A stretch of DNA of 64,000 nt from Hyphomicrobiales bacterium (GTDB taxonomy: Bacteria; Pseudomonadota; Alphaproteobacteria; Rhizobiales; Methyloligellaceae): assembly GCA_028280515.1 (NCBI GenBank), contig JANQLP010000253.1, forward strand, positions 25,465 through 89,464, written 5' to 3'. Shown one piece after another: positions 36,604 through 45,804 of this stretch. The position numbers and the translations under genes are program-made. The notes under the pieces were generated by a model, which made no database searches, was not told the origin of the DNA, and was given only the letters and a program-made list of their open reading frames with translations. Numbering within the stretch: the first letter of the stretch is position 1; the number at the start of each line of letters is the position of its first letter.

Positions 36604-37326
36604 ATGTTCAGATCGCTTTTCTCTCTCGTGCGCAACAGCGCCAGTCGCGGACCCCTTGTCGTCGCCGAGAACAGGTCGACGACTTCCCATGATCCGCAGA
36701 TCCGTGCATGCACCGAAGCTCTGGGCTGGGCCCGCAAGGCGCTGGTGGTGGCGGCGGCGCAGAACCGGCAGGAACAGGCAGTTATCGAGAAGTTGTCCCA
36801 CCTCAACGCCAATCTGGAGAGACGGGCAACTCTGGCCCTAAGCGCCGGAAACGAACAGTTGGCAAGGGAAGTCGCTGCAGCCATTGCGCTGCTCGAGAAC
36901 GCGCGGCATAACGCTTCTGAGGTGATTTCGGGCTTTTCGGAACAATTCGGTCAGCTTCGCCAATTGGTTCGAACCACAGAGCTGAGGCTCCAGGATTTCC
37001 GGGCTGGCCACAGAATCGACACCGCGAATGGCGCAACAATCAAACAGGTAACCAGCGGAAAGGCCGCGCGCGACACGCTTGCCGAGGTTCAGACGACCCT
37101 TGGACGCCTGCAGTCCCGGCAAAACGAGATCGATCACGCGAACAATGTGTTGGACAGGTTCGACGCAGGGTCTGACCCCAATGCCATTGTACAAATAATG
37201 ACCGATGCGGGATTTGGCGCGCCGGCACAGAAGAAGGTCGAGGGTGTTTTTGAGCGTCTCCGCGCCCAACACGAGGCGGGGCGTAAGACAGATCAGGCCG
37301 GTGCCAATACGCCTCAGCGGAGCTGA
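36604..37326 (+). CDS. PspA/IM30-like coiled-coil protein
   Basis: A 240-residue, mostly helical protein with long heptad-rich stretches (residues 40-190) and no signal peptide, resembling the PspA/IM30 family that coats stressed membranes. GGAGG stands 9 bases upstream. The amphipathic N-terminal helix expected for PspA (MFRSLFSLVRNSAS) is present. No pspF/pspB genes are adjacent. Confidence 0.65.
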   Translation: MFRSLFSLVRNSASRGPLVVAENRSTTSHDPQIRACTEALGWARKALVVAAAQNRQEQAVIEKLSHLNANLERRATLALSAGNEQLAREVAAAIALLENARHNASEVISGFSEQFGQLRQLVRTTELRLQDFRAGHRIDTANGATIKQVTSGKAARDTLAEVQTTLGRLQSRQNEIDHANNVLDRFDAGSDPNAIVQIMTDAGFGAPAQKKVEGVFERLRAQHEAGRKTDQAGANTPQRS

Positions 37327-37461
37327 CGCAAAACAGGCGCCCCCGGAGGACCGCCGTCTGCCTCCGAACTCGCCGACGGACTTTCCCTGTCCGTGTTGCG
37401 GCGCGAACATCCAGTTTCCTGAGATATCCGGACGCTCTCAGCATATGCCGTTTGCTGAAAC

Positions 37462-37767
37462 CTATCTGAGCTTGCGAAGCGTTTGTTCGGACAAAAGGGA
37501 ATTGAAGTCAAACGCGTCATCATTGTCTGTCGAATTGCTATTGGTTGTGTGGCGTTCGTCCGTATTGTTCTTGTTTTTCAGATACCTGTCACGAACAGAC
37601 TCAAGCCCGTATTTGCTGACCAGACCATCGATCTTGCCCGAATGCTTCGAGATGAAAGACCCCAGATCCAAAGTGGAACCGGCGTGCGCGGTGTCAACAG
37701 TGTAAGACTGGCTCGTCGCAAAGACCGCGCTGGCGACTATGGCAATCCGAAAAAGGTTCGTATTCAT
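37462..37767 (-). CDS. Small exported protein, unknown
   Basis: 101 residues with a signal peptide (1-29, cut after AHA). The mature part begins GSTLDLGSFISKHSGKIDG and contains an Asn/Asp/Thr-rich, disordered stretch (NNTDERHTTNSNSTDNDD) before an amphipathic C-terminus. GGAGGAG precedes the ATG. It has a Crp-type site 83 bp upstream. No family is recognised. Confidence 0.68.
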   Translation of the reverse strand: MNTNLFRIAIVASAVFATSQSYTVDTAHAGSTLDLGSFISKHSGKIDGLVSKYGLESVRDRYLKNKNNTDERHTTNSNSTDNDDAFDFNSLLSEQTLRKLR

Positions 37768-37849
37768 GACTGTCTCCTCCGTCCAGGGTCAGGTCCCTTG
37801 ATGCGTCCCATGCACCCCCTTTAATAGGCCACACAGGCCGCGATCCGCG

Positions 37850-37863
37850 GTGATGCGCATCAC
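37850..37863. promoter_or_regulatory. Crp/Fnr-type site, GTGAY-N4-ATCAC
   Basis: GTGATGCGCATCAC is a perfect 14-bp palindrome. It lies between the minus-strand small exported gene (start 37767) and leuC (start 38021), nearer to the former. Confidence 0.65.
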
Positions 37864-38020
37864 ACTTTTGCGCCTTTATCGATGGCGCACGCATTTTCAA
37901 GATTATGGGTTTTGGAATATCCTTCGCAGCGAAACGCGTTCCAGTGCGGCGCTCGGATTTCCGGGACGACGACCGACTAACCTCAAGCAATTGAAAAACG
38001 GAGCATGGCAAGGCCCTGAT

Positions 38021-39424
38021 ATGACGACCAAAACACTATTCAACAAAATCTGGGACCGGCATGTCGTGACCGAGCGGCACGGGCAGCAGTTGCTCTATAT
38101 CGACCGGCACCTGTGCCACGACGGGTCCTATGGCGCCTTCGACCGGCTGCGCGAGCGCGGGCTCGGCGTGCGCCGGCCGGACCAGACCTTCATGACGCCG
38201 GACCACTATACGCCGACCCATTCGGCGTCGCTGGACGACGTTCCGGACCCGCGTGCGAAGGAACTGGCGGAAGCGATCAAGGTGAACGCGGAGGAGTTCG
38301 GCATCACCGCCTTCCCGTGGGGCGACAGGCGGCAGGGCATTGCTCATGTGGTCGGCCCGGAGCAGGGCATCACGCTTCCGGGCCTCACCATGGTCTGCGG
38401 GGATTCCCACACCTCGACGCATGGCGCGCTTGGCTGCATCGCCTTCGGTATCGGCTCATCAGAGGTGAGCCACGTGCTGGCGACGCAGTGTCTGTGGCAG
38501 AAGCGCCCCAAGACCATGCGCATCACAATCAACGGCAGCCTCGGCTTCGGCGTGACGGCCAAGGACGTGATCCTCGCCATTATTCGCAAGATCAGCGCCT
38601 TCGGCGGAACGGGTTACGCAATCGAATATGCGGGGCCAGCCATTCGCGATATGTCGATGGAAGGGCGACTGACCATCTGCAACATGACCATCGAGGCGGG
38701 GAGCCGGTTCGGCATGGTGGCGCCCGACGAGAAGACGTTTCAGTACGTTAAAGGCCGTCCGTTCGCGCCCGAGGGCGAGAAATGGGACGAGGCCCTGGCA
38801 TTCTGGAAGACGCTTCCCTCAGACGAGGAGGCCGCGTTCGACACGGAAGTCTCGCTGGATGGCGCTGACATCGCGCCCATGGTGACATGGGGCAACAGTC
38901 CCCACGACGCCATCGAGGTCACCGAGCGCCTGCCGGACCCGGACGCGGAGAGCAATGCCGAACGCCGCGCGGCGATGGTCTCGGCATACGAATATATGGA
39001 CCTCAAGCCCGGCATGGCGGCCACTGACATCAAGCCGGACAGGGTCTTTATCGGCGCCTGCACGAACGCACGCATCGAGGATCTGCGGTCGGCCGCCGCC
39101 GTCGCCAAGGGCCGCAAGGCGGTCATCCCCGCGATGGTCGTGCCGGGCTCGGGACTGGTGAAGGCTCAAGCCGAAGCAGAAGGCCTCGACAAGGTCTTCA
39201 CCGATGCCGGTTTCGAATGGCGGTTCGCCGGGTGCTCCATGTGCGTCGGAATGAATGGCGATACGCTGAAGCCGGGTGAGCGTTCCGCGTCGACCAGCAA
39301 CCGCAATTTCCGCGGCCGTCAGGGACCGGGCAGCCGGACCCATCTCGTCAGCCCCGCCATGGCGGCGGCAGCCGCGGTCACGGGCACCTTCACCGATGTG
39401 CGCAAGCTGATGGAGGGCGCGTGA
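38021..39424 (+). CDS. leuC: 3-isopropylmalate dehydratase large subunit
   Basis: A 467-residue aconitase-family subunit of leucine synthesis. Signature sequences are [21 protein letters not shown] and the 4Fe-4S Cys set in [17 protein letters not shown] and GCSMCVGMN. With LeuD it isomerises 2- to 3-isopropylmalate in the cytosol. The start at 38021 matches the family N-terminus. leuD follows after 1 bp; leuA and leuB are not in the window. Confidence 0.97.
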   Translation: MTTKTLFNKIWDRHVVTERHGQQLLYIDRHLCHDGSYGAFDRLRERGLGVRRPDQTFMTPDHYTPTHSASLDDVPDPRAKELAEAIKVNAEEFGITAFPWGDRRQGIAHVVGPEQGITLPGLTMVCGDSHTSTHGALGCIAFGIGSSEVSHVLATQCLWQKRPKTMRITINGSLGFGVTAKDVILAIIRKISAFGGTGYAIEYAGPAIRDMSMEGRLTICNMTIEAGSRFGMVAPDEKTFQYVKGRPFAPEGEKWDEALAFWKTLPSDEEAAFDTEVSLDGADIAPMVTWGNSPHDAIEVTERLPDPDAESNAERRAAMVSAYEYMDLKPGMAATDIKPDRVFIGACTNARIEDLRSAAAVAKGRKAVIPAMVVPGSGLVKAQAEAEGLDKVFTDAGFEWRFAGCSMCVGMNGDTLKPGERSASTSNRNFRGRQGPGSRTHLVSPAMAAAAAVTGTFTDVRKLMEGA

Positions 39425-39425
39425 C

Positions 39426-40037
39426 ATGGAAGCCTTCAAGACACATGCTGGGGTGGGCATCCCGATCGACATCCCCAATTGCGATACCGACCAGATCGTT
39501 CCCGCGCGCTTCCTGCGGCGCGAGCGTTCCGAAGAGGGCTATGACCGGTTTCTCTTTCACGACCTGCGGTTCCACGAAGATGGCTCGGAAAAGGACGACT
39601 TCATCTTCAACGATGGACGCTACGAGGGCGCGAGCGTTCTGGTCGCGGATATCAATTGGGGCTGCGGCTCTTCGCGCGAACACGCGGCCTATGTGCTCGT
39701 CGCCAACGGCATCCGTGCGGTCATCGCGCCGAGCATCGGCGACATCCACTACAACAACTGCACCAAGCACGGCATTCTGCCCGTGCGCCTGTCGGAGGAA
39801 GAGTGCAAGACGCTCCGCCAACAGCTCCGCCAGTCACCCGGCGCGGAAATCGCGCTCTGCCTTGATACACAGACCGTAACCGGACCGGACCAGCAGAACT
39901 ACAGCTTCGAGATCGATCCCTTCGACAAGCACAGACTCCTAAATGGCGTCGACGAAATCGGCCTGACGCTGGGCCATGACGACGACATTTCGGCGTTCGA
40001 GGAAAAACACAAGGATACCCATAGCTGGCTCGGGTGA
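39426..40037 (+). CDS. leuD: 3-isopropylmalate dehydratase small subunit
   Basis: A 203-residue subunit of the same enzyme: IDIPNCDTDQIVPARFL near the N-terminus and the swivel-domain motif WGCGSSREHAAYVL. GGAGGG of the leuC end serves as ribosome binding site, so the two subunits are translated together. Length is normal. Confidence 0.97.
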   Translation: MEAFKTHAGVGIPIDIPNCDTDQIVPARFLRRERSEEGYDRFLFHDLRFHEDGSEKDDFIFNDGRYEGASVLVADINWGCGSSREHAAYVLVANGIRAVIAPSIGDIHYNNCTKHGILPVRLSEEECKTLRQQLRQSPGAEIALCLDTQTVTGPDQQNYSFEIDPFDKHRLLNGVDEIGLTLGHDDDISAFEEKHKDTHSWLG

Positions 40038-40156
40038 GCAGGGGACGCGCGGTGCGTACCACGATTATCTAATCGAGTTGCGATGGGCAGGCCCTCCGGT
40101 CACCTCTTCTCGCCAGCCCCTTGAAAACGCCCTGTGTGTAGAGCTCACAGGAACGC

Positions 40157-40438
40157 TCACGCGTCAGAATGCCCGAGTGATCGACCGGGCGAGATGCGGT
40201 CGCGCACCCGTTGCTTTAGCTCCTTGACGTCAGGAAATCGGCCTTCACTCCGCCTCGACCAAATCAGTTCATCATCAAGAAAGACGTCGTATTGGCCTCC
40301 GGTTCGGTCTGGCGTCAACGTCACCGAGCCGATCTCGTCAGAGAACGTCGTCAAGATCTCTTGAGCCATCCAACTCGCACGGAGGCCCCAGCGGCAGAGG
40401 CTACAGTAAGTGATTTCAAGATGAGGCGCAGAGGGCAT
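40157..40438 (-). CDS. SelW/Rdx-family thioredoxin-like protein
   Basis: 93 residues with the Rdx motif ITYCSLCRWGLRA (Cys-x-x-Cys after the first strand), then GGQYDVFLDDELIWSRRSEGRFPD, the typical SelW fold. Here the redox site has Cys, not selenocysteine. A redox role is likely; partners are unknown. Confidence 0.85.
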   Translation of the reverse strand: MPSAPHLEITYCSLCRWGLRASWMAQEILTTFSDEIGSVTLTPDRTGGQYDVFLDDELIWSRRSEGRFPDVKELKQRVRDRISPGRSLGHSDA

Positions 40439-40557
40439 ACGGCGATCGCCTTTCTGGAATTTCAGATGTCTGAGCGATCCTATCCCATTGCACGGCGATT
40501 GAAGATGTCAAAGTCCAACCCAATTCGGCATTCACCAGAAGTACCGGATGACCGTGC

Positions 40558-40652
40558 TCAAGAGAGGGTAAGGATCGTTTGCGTTGATTTTGCCAGCTTG
40601 CGGAGGTTCTGGGCGGTCGCTGCGAGAACACCGACTTCTTCAACACAATCGG
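40558..40652 (-). pseudogene. Remnant of IS transposase C-terminus
   Basis: The minus-strand frame reads VEEVGVLAATAQNLRKLAKS followed shortly by a stop. The ...AATAQNLRKLAK pattern is the usual C-terminal end of IS5/IS1182-type transposases. The preceding sequence in this frame does not continue the transposase, so only about 30 codons survive. No terminal inverted repeats are seen. Confidence 0.5.
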
Positions 40653-40694
40653 AACTTAGCGGACTTGCGCTCCAAACCGCGTCAGAAGCGCTGT

Positions 40695-41528
40695 TCACAC
40701 ACGTGAAACAACGGCCAGCGCTTCTGCTTCCGGCGTCCAAGGTTCTCCGGTCATGACATCCAGGATTTCTTCGACGGCCAGCCCGGCTTCGCGCACTTCC
40801 CTTGAGATCATCTCGGGATCAAAATACTGCATCCAGTTGAAAATCTCGAACCGACGTTCCGGCGTAACAATCAGATAACGGTCCAGGGCGATCTTATCCT
40901 GATCATAGAGAAAGGTGGTCTGGAAACCGAAGTGATCATCCGGTGACCAAAAGTCTCCCATGGGACGGCGACCGTAGGTCATGACCTCACGCCGTTTCTC
41001 GAACTGCTGCGTGGTTGATACATCGAAAACGAATATCCCGCCGGGGTTCAGCATTCCCTTAATCCGCTCCAGAAGGGCGCGTCGCTTCTCGGGTGGGAGC
41101 GTGCAGAAATCACACCATATCAGGCTGACGACATCTTGCTCATCGGGCAGATTGTCGATCAGATAGTCTGCTTTTCGGTATTCGATATCCAGATTATGGG
41201 CGGCGGCTTCGGACCTCGCATAGTCGAGTGAAACGGCCGAGAAATCGACGCCAATTACCCTGGCGCCTCTTATCGCCATGCGCCTTGCATATAGTCCCGG
41301 CCCACAGCCCAGATCGCAGACGTTCTTACCCGACAGGCCGATCTTTCGGTCAAACCATCCCACAATGTCGTCGATGGTTTGACTCTTGCGCGAGGCCAAG
41401 TCAGTGCTCTCGTCCAGATGCACTTTCAGCATCTGCTGTGCGATCCAAGGATCGGTCCAGAGCACATCAGTTGTGTAGCGGGAAAACGGCTCGGGTTTCC
41501 GATTGAAATCATCCAGGTCTGAATACAT
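40695..41528 (-). CDS. Class I SAM-dependent methyltransferase
   Basis: A 277-residue methyltransferase: motif I VCDLGCGPGLYARRMA (about residue 70), motif II VIGVDFSAVSLDYAR, motif III DVVSLIWCDFCTLPPEKR, and a post-motif GGIFVFDVSTTQQFEK. The small-molecule type methyltransferase fold is clear; the substrate is not. The adjoining IS remnant suggests past rearrangement at its 3' side. Confidence 0.85.
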   Translation of the reverse strand: MYSDLDDFNRKPEPFSRYTTDVLWTDPWIAQQMLKVHLDESTDLASRKSQTIDDIVGWFDRKIGLSGKNVCDLGCGPGLYARRMAIRGARVIGVDFSAVSLDYARSEAAAHNLDIEYRKADYLIDNLPDEQDVVSLIWCDFCTLPPEKRRALLERIKGMLNPGGIFVFDVSTTQQFEKRREVMTYGRRPMGDFWSPDDHFGFQTTFLYDQDKIALDRYLIVTPERRFEIFNWMQYFDPEMISREVREAGLAVEEILDVMTGEPWTPEAEALAVVSRV

Positions 41529-41668
41529 GGCGAATCGACTCTTTCCGGCACGTGCCGTCCAGCAGGGCTGCTTTTTCGAGTCTCACCGTGAGGAAACGGT
41601 GTCAAGTGAACGCCCACAAAGGGCTGATAGTGCAGCCGCAACTCAGTGCATCAGACGGATGGCCGTAT

Positions 41669-42283
41669 TCAATTCGTCACTTCGCACCGCATCTCCGGGC
41701 TGCCGTCGCCCCAGGTGATGCGCGCTGTGCCCTGGTGCTCCCACAAGGCGACGTTCTGTCCGGCATATCTGATGCCGCTACCGGAACGCTGCTGGAACAG
41801 CAATGCGGTTCGATCGCCGAACTCGGCAATGCCCGTGCCAGGGTCTGTCCGGAAATATGTGGCAATCACTTCCTTGGCCGCGTTCCTGTCGCAAACGTAG
41901 CGGGCCGTCCCAGCGACCGGGACCAGCCGGTATCTGGCCTGCAACTCGGCGATGCGGCTCCGGTACGATTGCCGGACGCACAGCTTTTTGTCGTCGCTCT
42001 TCCAGCAATCGTTTCGCCCCTTGATCCAGCCGCGCTGTTCAGCTCTGAGCGAGGGTGGATGCTCATTGGCAGCTTTTTTGGCAGCCGCCGCGTACACCGA
42101 CGCCATTTCTCTATCCAGCACCGACAGCTCACCATCCTTGCAGATCAGCTCTTCGATGCTACCCGGCGCCACCTTTCCGCAATCGAACGACGGCCCCTCC
42201 GCAAGGGCACGCCCCGCGGCTGGTAAAAAGGCCAACATGGCTGCCGCAAGCGCACCGACGGCTGTTGTTGCAGACTTGTGCAT
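41669..42283 (-). CDS. Fused LprI-like and MliC-like lysozyme inhibitor
   Basis: A 204-residue exported protein (signal peptide 1-28). Residues about 33-115 match the LprI/DUF1311 type: SFDCGKVAPGSIEELICKDG, LDREMASVYAAAAKKA, RGWIKGRNDCW, CVRQSYRSRIAELQARY. Residues about 125-203 match MliC: YVCDRN, LLFQQRSGSGIRYAG, LWEHQGTARITWG. Both domains bind and block host-type lysozymes in their families. Having both in one chain is notable. AAGGCGG precedes ATG 42283. Confidence 0.83.
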   Translation of the reverse strand: MHKSATTAVGALAAAMLAFLPAAGRALAEGPSFDCGKVAPGSIEELICKDGELSVLDREMASVYAAAAKKAANEHPPSLRAEQRGWIKGRNDCWKSDDKKLCVRQSYRSRIAELQARYRLVPVAGTARYVCDRNAAKEVIATYFRTDPGTGIAEFGDRTALLFQQRSGSGIRYAGQNVALWEHQGTARITWGDGSPEMRCEVTN

Positions 42284-42411
42284 TGTCGCCGCCTTAACGC
42301 TTCTCGCACTCTGAACAGGGACTGAAACCCAATTCATCTTCAACGGCCGCAGTCCAAGGCTTGTACCGCTGAGCGAGGCCAGGTTGTGGCAATCAACGGG
42401 CCGGCGACGGC

Positions 42412-42960
42412 TCAGGAGGAGGGGGCGTCGGCTTCGGAAAGGCCTGCAAGATAATCGCGCTTCATCCAGCCGGATTGTCCGGTCTCCGGGTCTTCAATTT
42501 TCGTCCAGCCAGCACCGCGCTCGATGACACGCAGGCGTGTTCCTTCCGGAAAGCTGCCGATGCGCGGCGAAGAGGCGCTTGGACCGGACCGGACGTTCAC
42601 AACCGACCCGCTGACCTGCACCCATTCGACTTGCTCCACCTTGTCCGCGAGGTCCAAGGGCTTGCCGGCATCGCCGAAGCTCGAAGCCACAGCCGGGTCA
42701 TAAACAGGCAGCGCCGGCGCCGGTGTCCGACTGTCGGAGGTCGATGCCGGAACGGCGGGTTCGACGGCGGCTATCAATGCCCCGGGCGTTGGGCGTTCTC
42801 GCCGCGTATTCTCGATTTCAGCCGTCTGCAACTCGGAGTCAGGTTTTGAGGCCAATCCGCCATGGATCAGACTGGTGTCTTCGATCTGTGTGTAGATTGC
42901 TATTCCGGCAAGGGCCACCAGACCAGCCGTGAAAATCGAGGTTTTTCTGAGCCTGCCCAT
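42412..42960 (-). CDS. Membrane-anchored SH3-domain protein
   Basis: 182 residues: one N-terminal membrane segment (8-24), a Pro/Ala/Ser-rich linker, and a bacterial SH3 domain at about 115-175 (VNVRSGPSASSPRIGSFPEG, GWTKIEDPETGQSGWMKRDYL). Such proteins bind peptidoglycan or regulate its enzymes. It lies next to the lysozyme inhibitor gene on the same strand, consistent with cell-wall protection. GAGGT precedes the ATG. Confidence 0.82.
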   Translation of the reverse strand: MGRLRKTSIFTAGLVALAGIAIYTQIEDTSLIHGGLASKPDSELQTAEIENTRRERPTPGALIAAVEPAVPASTSDSRTPAPALPVYDPAVASSFGDAGKPLDLADKVEQVEWVQVSGSVVNVRSGPSASSPRIGSFPEGTRLRVIERGAGWTKIEDPETGQSGWMKRDYLAGLSEADAPSS

Positions 42961-43364
42961 ATGGCTACCTCATCGAACTTAGAGGCAGCAGGCGCATCGA
43001 CGCGTTTAACGTCTTTCGCCTTGCCGCCAAATCACCAACCCGCATCATCAATAGATAAGTACGATTTCTGCGTATTGAAGGGATGCGAACCAACACGGCA
43101 TTCTAACACTTTTCTGATCCGAGGGACTCCTGGAACGACTTTGCGGACGAGAGGGGAGGGGTTGTCGGTATCGACGCGGACAAATCAGCAATACTGAGAC
43201 CACGCAATCTGTCGCAAACTTGTCACACCGCACTCACAAAAAGTCTGCTGGAGGTCAATAACCGGCACGCCTTCAGCCCTCGAATCAGTTTTACTGCTCC
43301 TCAGGTCTCGATGACCGCGTTCAGCGCACCCGTGCCCGGGAAGAGATGGGACAAAGAGGAGACT
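42961..43364. other. Intergenic region
   Basis: About 400 bp between the SH3 gene (minus) and a small plus-strand gene. Lower GC in the first 150 bp. No gene or strong hairpin is seen; promoters of both neighbours should be here. Confidence 0.45.
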
Positions 43365-43511
43365 ATGGCCACCATCTTGGAATTTCGTCGCCCGGACGCC
43401 TCGCCTCGGCAGGACAACACTGAGCCTGCCGCCGAAGACAACCGCCGAAAGGCCGAAGTCGTCGTTTTGCGTAAGTTGAGGATCACGCCGAGACGCGCCG
43501 CCTCGAATTAG
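43365..43511 (+). CDS. 48-residue small protein, unknown
   Basis: MATILEFRRPDASPRQ... ending VVVLRKLRITPRRAASN, a charged cytosolic protein. GAGGAG lies 6 bases before ATG 43365. Similar short proteins beginning with a LEF-R motif occur in alphaproteobacteria without known function. Confidence 0.5.
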   Translation: MATILEFRRPDASPRQDNTEPAAEDNRRKAEVVVLRKLRITPRRAASN

Positions 43512-43780
43512 GCGGGAACCGCCAGACGTTCCGCTTCGACAAGATGCGAACCGGCGATGCGCAATCGTCCGGTTGCTGCAGTGCGCCCTGGTTCGGCGCG
43601 ACACAGACCGTTCTCGCTCGACACGCCCGGATTTTGGTTGTCTAATGGAAATGGTTGGCGAGCTGAATTGAGGTCCTCGCCAGCTCCTCGAAACAGTATG
43701 ACGCAATGTCACGCCGCGGGCAGCGGCGGGCCATATCAATGTACCGCTGCTCCGGCCGAGGCACGTAAAGGAGCGGGGAA

Positions 43781-44245
43781 ATGCCCAAGCAAAAGACGAC
43801 AAAAACTGAAGCAGTTGAAGCGGCACCGGCGGCATACGCCGGCGCAGACGCGATGCCGTCGATGACCTTCCTGCTGGACTGGAACGCGGAAATCATGCGG
43901 TTCTACATGTCCCGGTTTCAGAAGATCGGAATGCTGCCATGGCGCTTGCAGTCCTGCAGGACGCCGGATGAATTCAATGACTTGCAGGCGGATTTTCAGC
44001 GCCAGCTGACAGAAGATTACAAGAAGGAGGCGGCGCGTTTGTCGCGTCTCACCGGCGCGAGCGCGCATTCAGCCGAAACGGACGCAGACGCCGACTATGC
44101 CGCAACGCTGCTCAAGGCGCAGGAGGACGCGGCGGCAATCATCGAGGAGGCCAAGGAGCAGGCCGAGTCCATTGTCGAAGAGGCGCGAAAGCGCGCAAAG
44201 GAGTTCGCCGAGACATCAGAGGCGGCTTCGAAGAAGAGCGCCTGA
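43781..44245 (+). CDS. Phasin family protein
   Basis: A 154-residue helical protein: MTFLLDWNAEIMRFYMSRFQ and WRLQSCRTPDEFNDLQADFQRQLTEDYKKEAARLS match the phasin core that coats polyhydroxyalkanoate granules. An Ala/Glu/Lys coiled-coil tail follows (EEAKEQAESIVEEARKRAKE). PHA synthesis genes are not in the window. Confidence 0.78.
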   Translation: MPKQKTTKTEAVEAAPAAYAGADAMPSMTFLLDWNAEIMRFYMSRFQKIGMLPWRLQSCRTPDEFNDLQADFQRQLTEDYKKEAARLSRLTGASAHSAETDADADYAATLLKAQEDAAAIIEEAKEQAESIVEEARKRAKEFAETSEAASKKSA

Positions 44246-44271
44246 CACCAGGCAAGCCCGAGGCGCGCGCC

Positions 44272-44970
44272 CTACAACCCGCGCAGGTGGCGCACGACCT
44301 TGCCGACGATGTGGCCGGGATTGTCGGCATCGATGCGGATCTTGGGCCAGTCCTGGTTCAGTGGCACAAGGTCGATGATCTCGTTGCCGTCCGCATCGGG
44401 CCCCACGGGGCGGTACTTCTTGAACGTGGCCTGCTCGTCCGTATCGCGTTTGGCGATCACCAGATCGCCCGGTTTGTAGGCCGCGTCCGGATCGCAGACG
44501 ATAAAGTCGCCCGATTTATAGGAAACTTCTCCGGCGACAGGCGGATTGACCACCATACTCTCGCCTTCGACTTCAACGGCGAAGGCGCGGGGGCCGATAT
44601 CTCCCGCCTTGTAGACGGTAACACCTTCGGCTCCGTCTCCTTCCGGATAAACGTCAGAAATTTCGGTGTACTTACCCGCCCGCACCAAATCTATAACCGG
44701 GAATACGCGTGATACTACTGAGTGACCGTCGGACGAGATCATACCGCCTATTTGGCCGGGAAGGGAAGGATCATCGCTCTCGCCGAGCAAATAGTCTTCC
44801 GTCGTCTTGAGTGCACGCGCGATTTCCCGCAACTTACGCGGGCGTTCCACCTCGCCGGCGCAGATCGACTGGATGCCTTGAGGCTTCATGCCAACTGCGC
44901 GCGCCAAGGCGCTCTGGGACAAGCCCAAAGCCCTGATGCGCGCCTGCACCCTCTCGCCGAGTATGGACAT
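44272..44970 (-). CDS. Phage-type CI/LexA-like repressor (XRE HTH + S24 peptidase)
   Basis: 232 residues. The N-terminal XRE helix-turn-helix (LSQSALARAVGMKPQGIQSI) is followed by a LexA-type S24 domain. The Ala-Gly cleavage pair is in LVRAGKYTE, the catalytic Ser in VEGESMV, and the Lys in ATFKKY. Such repressors cut themselves after DNA damage and are typical lysogeny switches. No Cro or other phage genes are beside it. GAGGTAGG precedes the ATG. Operator-like repeats lie directly upstream. Confidence 0.85.
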   Translation of the reverse strand: MSILGERVQARIRALGLSQSALARAVGMKPQGIQSICAGEVERPRKLREIARALKTTEDYLLGESDDPSLPGQIGGMISSDGHSVVSRVFPVIDLVRAGKYTEISDVYPEGDGAEGVTVYKAGDIGPRAFAVEVEGESMVVNPPVAGEVSYKSGDFIVCDPDAAYKPGDLVIAKRDTDEQATFKKYRPVGPDADGNEIIDLVPLNQDWPKIRIDADNPGHIVGKVVRHLRGL

Positions 44971-44991
44971 GGGTTGGAACCTACCTCATTA

Positions 44992-45050
44992 GCCGAGATT
45001 TCGGTATCTACAGAGATTTCGGTTGATATTGACCGAATAATCGGTATTGT
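44992..45050. promoter_or_regulatory. Operator repeats upstream of phage-type repressor
   Basis: GAGATTTCGGT occurs twice in direct orientation (about 44995 and 45012), followed by the palindrome ACCGA-ATAA-TCGGT (45032-45045). The shared TCGGT half-sites in the repressor's own upstream region are characteristic of a CI-type operator. Confidence 0.65.
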
Positions 45051-45146
45051 GCGCGATTATGACGCTCACGCCCGCAAATACACGCGCAACGCGCCAATAT
45101 GGTGAACAGATTCGCAGCGCGTGATTCGGAAACCATCGACACGCCA

Positions 45147-45167
45147 CCCCCGGATCCAGTCCGGGGG
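45147..45167. repeat. Perfect hairpin, part of intergenic repeat zone
   Basis: CCCCCGGA-TCCAG-TCCGGGGG, perfect 8-bp arms. It resembles the 'gatccgggatccag' half of the intergenic repeat family that follows. Confidence 0.6.
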
Positions 45168-45285
45168 TCTATTCCGTTGGCGGTTCATCGCGCGGTGTGG
45201 CCACCGCATGGATCACCGGAACAGGCCTGTGCCCGTGTAGTCGGGTATCCGGTGATGACAGAAGCACAGGAACCAAGGACACACA

Positions 45286-45443
45286 CGTCATCCCGGACGA
45301 GGGACGGCCTCGGCGACGAGTAAGCCCCCGATTGTGATCCGGCCCGCGACCCGGGATCCAGAGCAAAACAGCAAAATGTTTGGCATGCCGTTGCTGGATT
45401 CCGGCTGAAGCTTGCCCCCGCGCAGGCGGGGGCCGGAATGACG
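45286..45443. repeat. Intergenic palindromic repeat, copy 1
   Basis: Starts CGTCATCCCGGAC, contains CGGGATCCAG, and ends with CTGGATTCCGG ... CCGGAATGAC, the layout shared by all copies. Confidence 0.85.
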
Positions 45444-45468
45444 GATGCACAGAAACGCAAAAGAAACA

Positions 45469-45625
45469 CGTCATCCCGGACCGTGCGCGCGGAATGCGCG
45501 TCACGTGATCCGGGAACCAGCATCACGAGTGGCGAAGCCACAACTGGATCCCCACTTTCGCGGGGATTTCAAAACAAAAGCAATCACACCGAAGCCGGTC
45601 CCGCGCACGTGGGCGAGGCAATGAC
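45469..45625. repeat. Intergenic palindromic repeat, copy 2 (diverged)
   Basis: Starts CGTCATCCCGGAC, then GTGATCCGGGAACCAG and CTGGATCCCC; the right half is more diverged, ending CAATGAC. Confidence 0.65.
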
Positions 45626-45631
45626 AAATTG

Positions 45632-45662
45632 AGACCCCGTACGGGACTCGAACCCACGACAC
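45632..45662 (-). other. Possible tRNA 3'-end remnant
   Basis: Read on the minus strand: CGTGGGTTCGAGTCCCGTACGGGG, split here as CGTGGGTTCG and AGTCCCGTACGGGG. It matches the T-arm consensus GGTTCGANNCC with a short flanking acceptor-like part. The anticodon and D arms are missing, so it is not a working tRNA. Such 3' fragments are often left at phage attachment sites; a phage-type repressor lies about 660 bp away. Confidence 0.4.
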
Positions 45663-45668
45663 CTAACC

Positions 45669-45804
45669 CGTCATTCCGGCGAAAGCCGGAATCCAGGTAA
45701 GCCGAGCCAAACACATCACAGGTGGCCGCTGGATCCCGGATCGCGGGACGGGTCGAATATGTCGCCATATCGATCTCTCGGGCCGCCCCTTGTCCGGGAT
45801 GACG
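45669..45804. repeat. Intergenic palindromic repeat, copy 3 (inverted)
   Basis: The same unit in reverse orientation: begins GTCATTCCGGC, contains CTGGATCCCGG, ends TTGTCCGGGATGAC. Confidence 0.75.
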
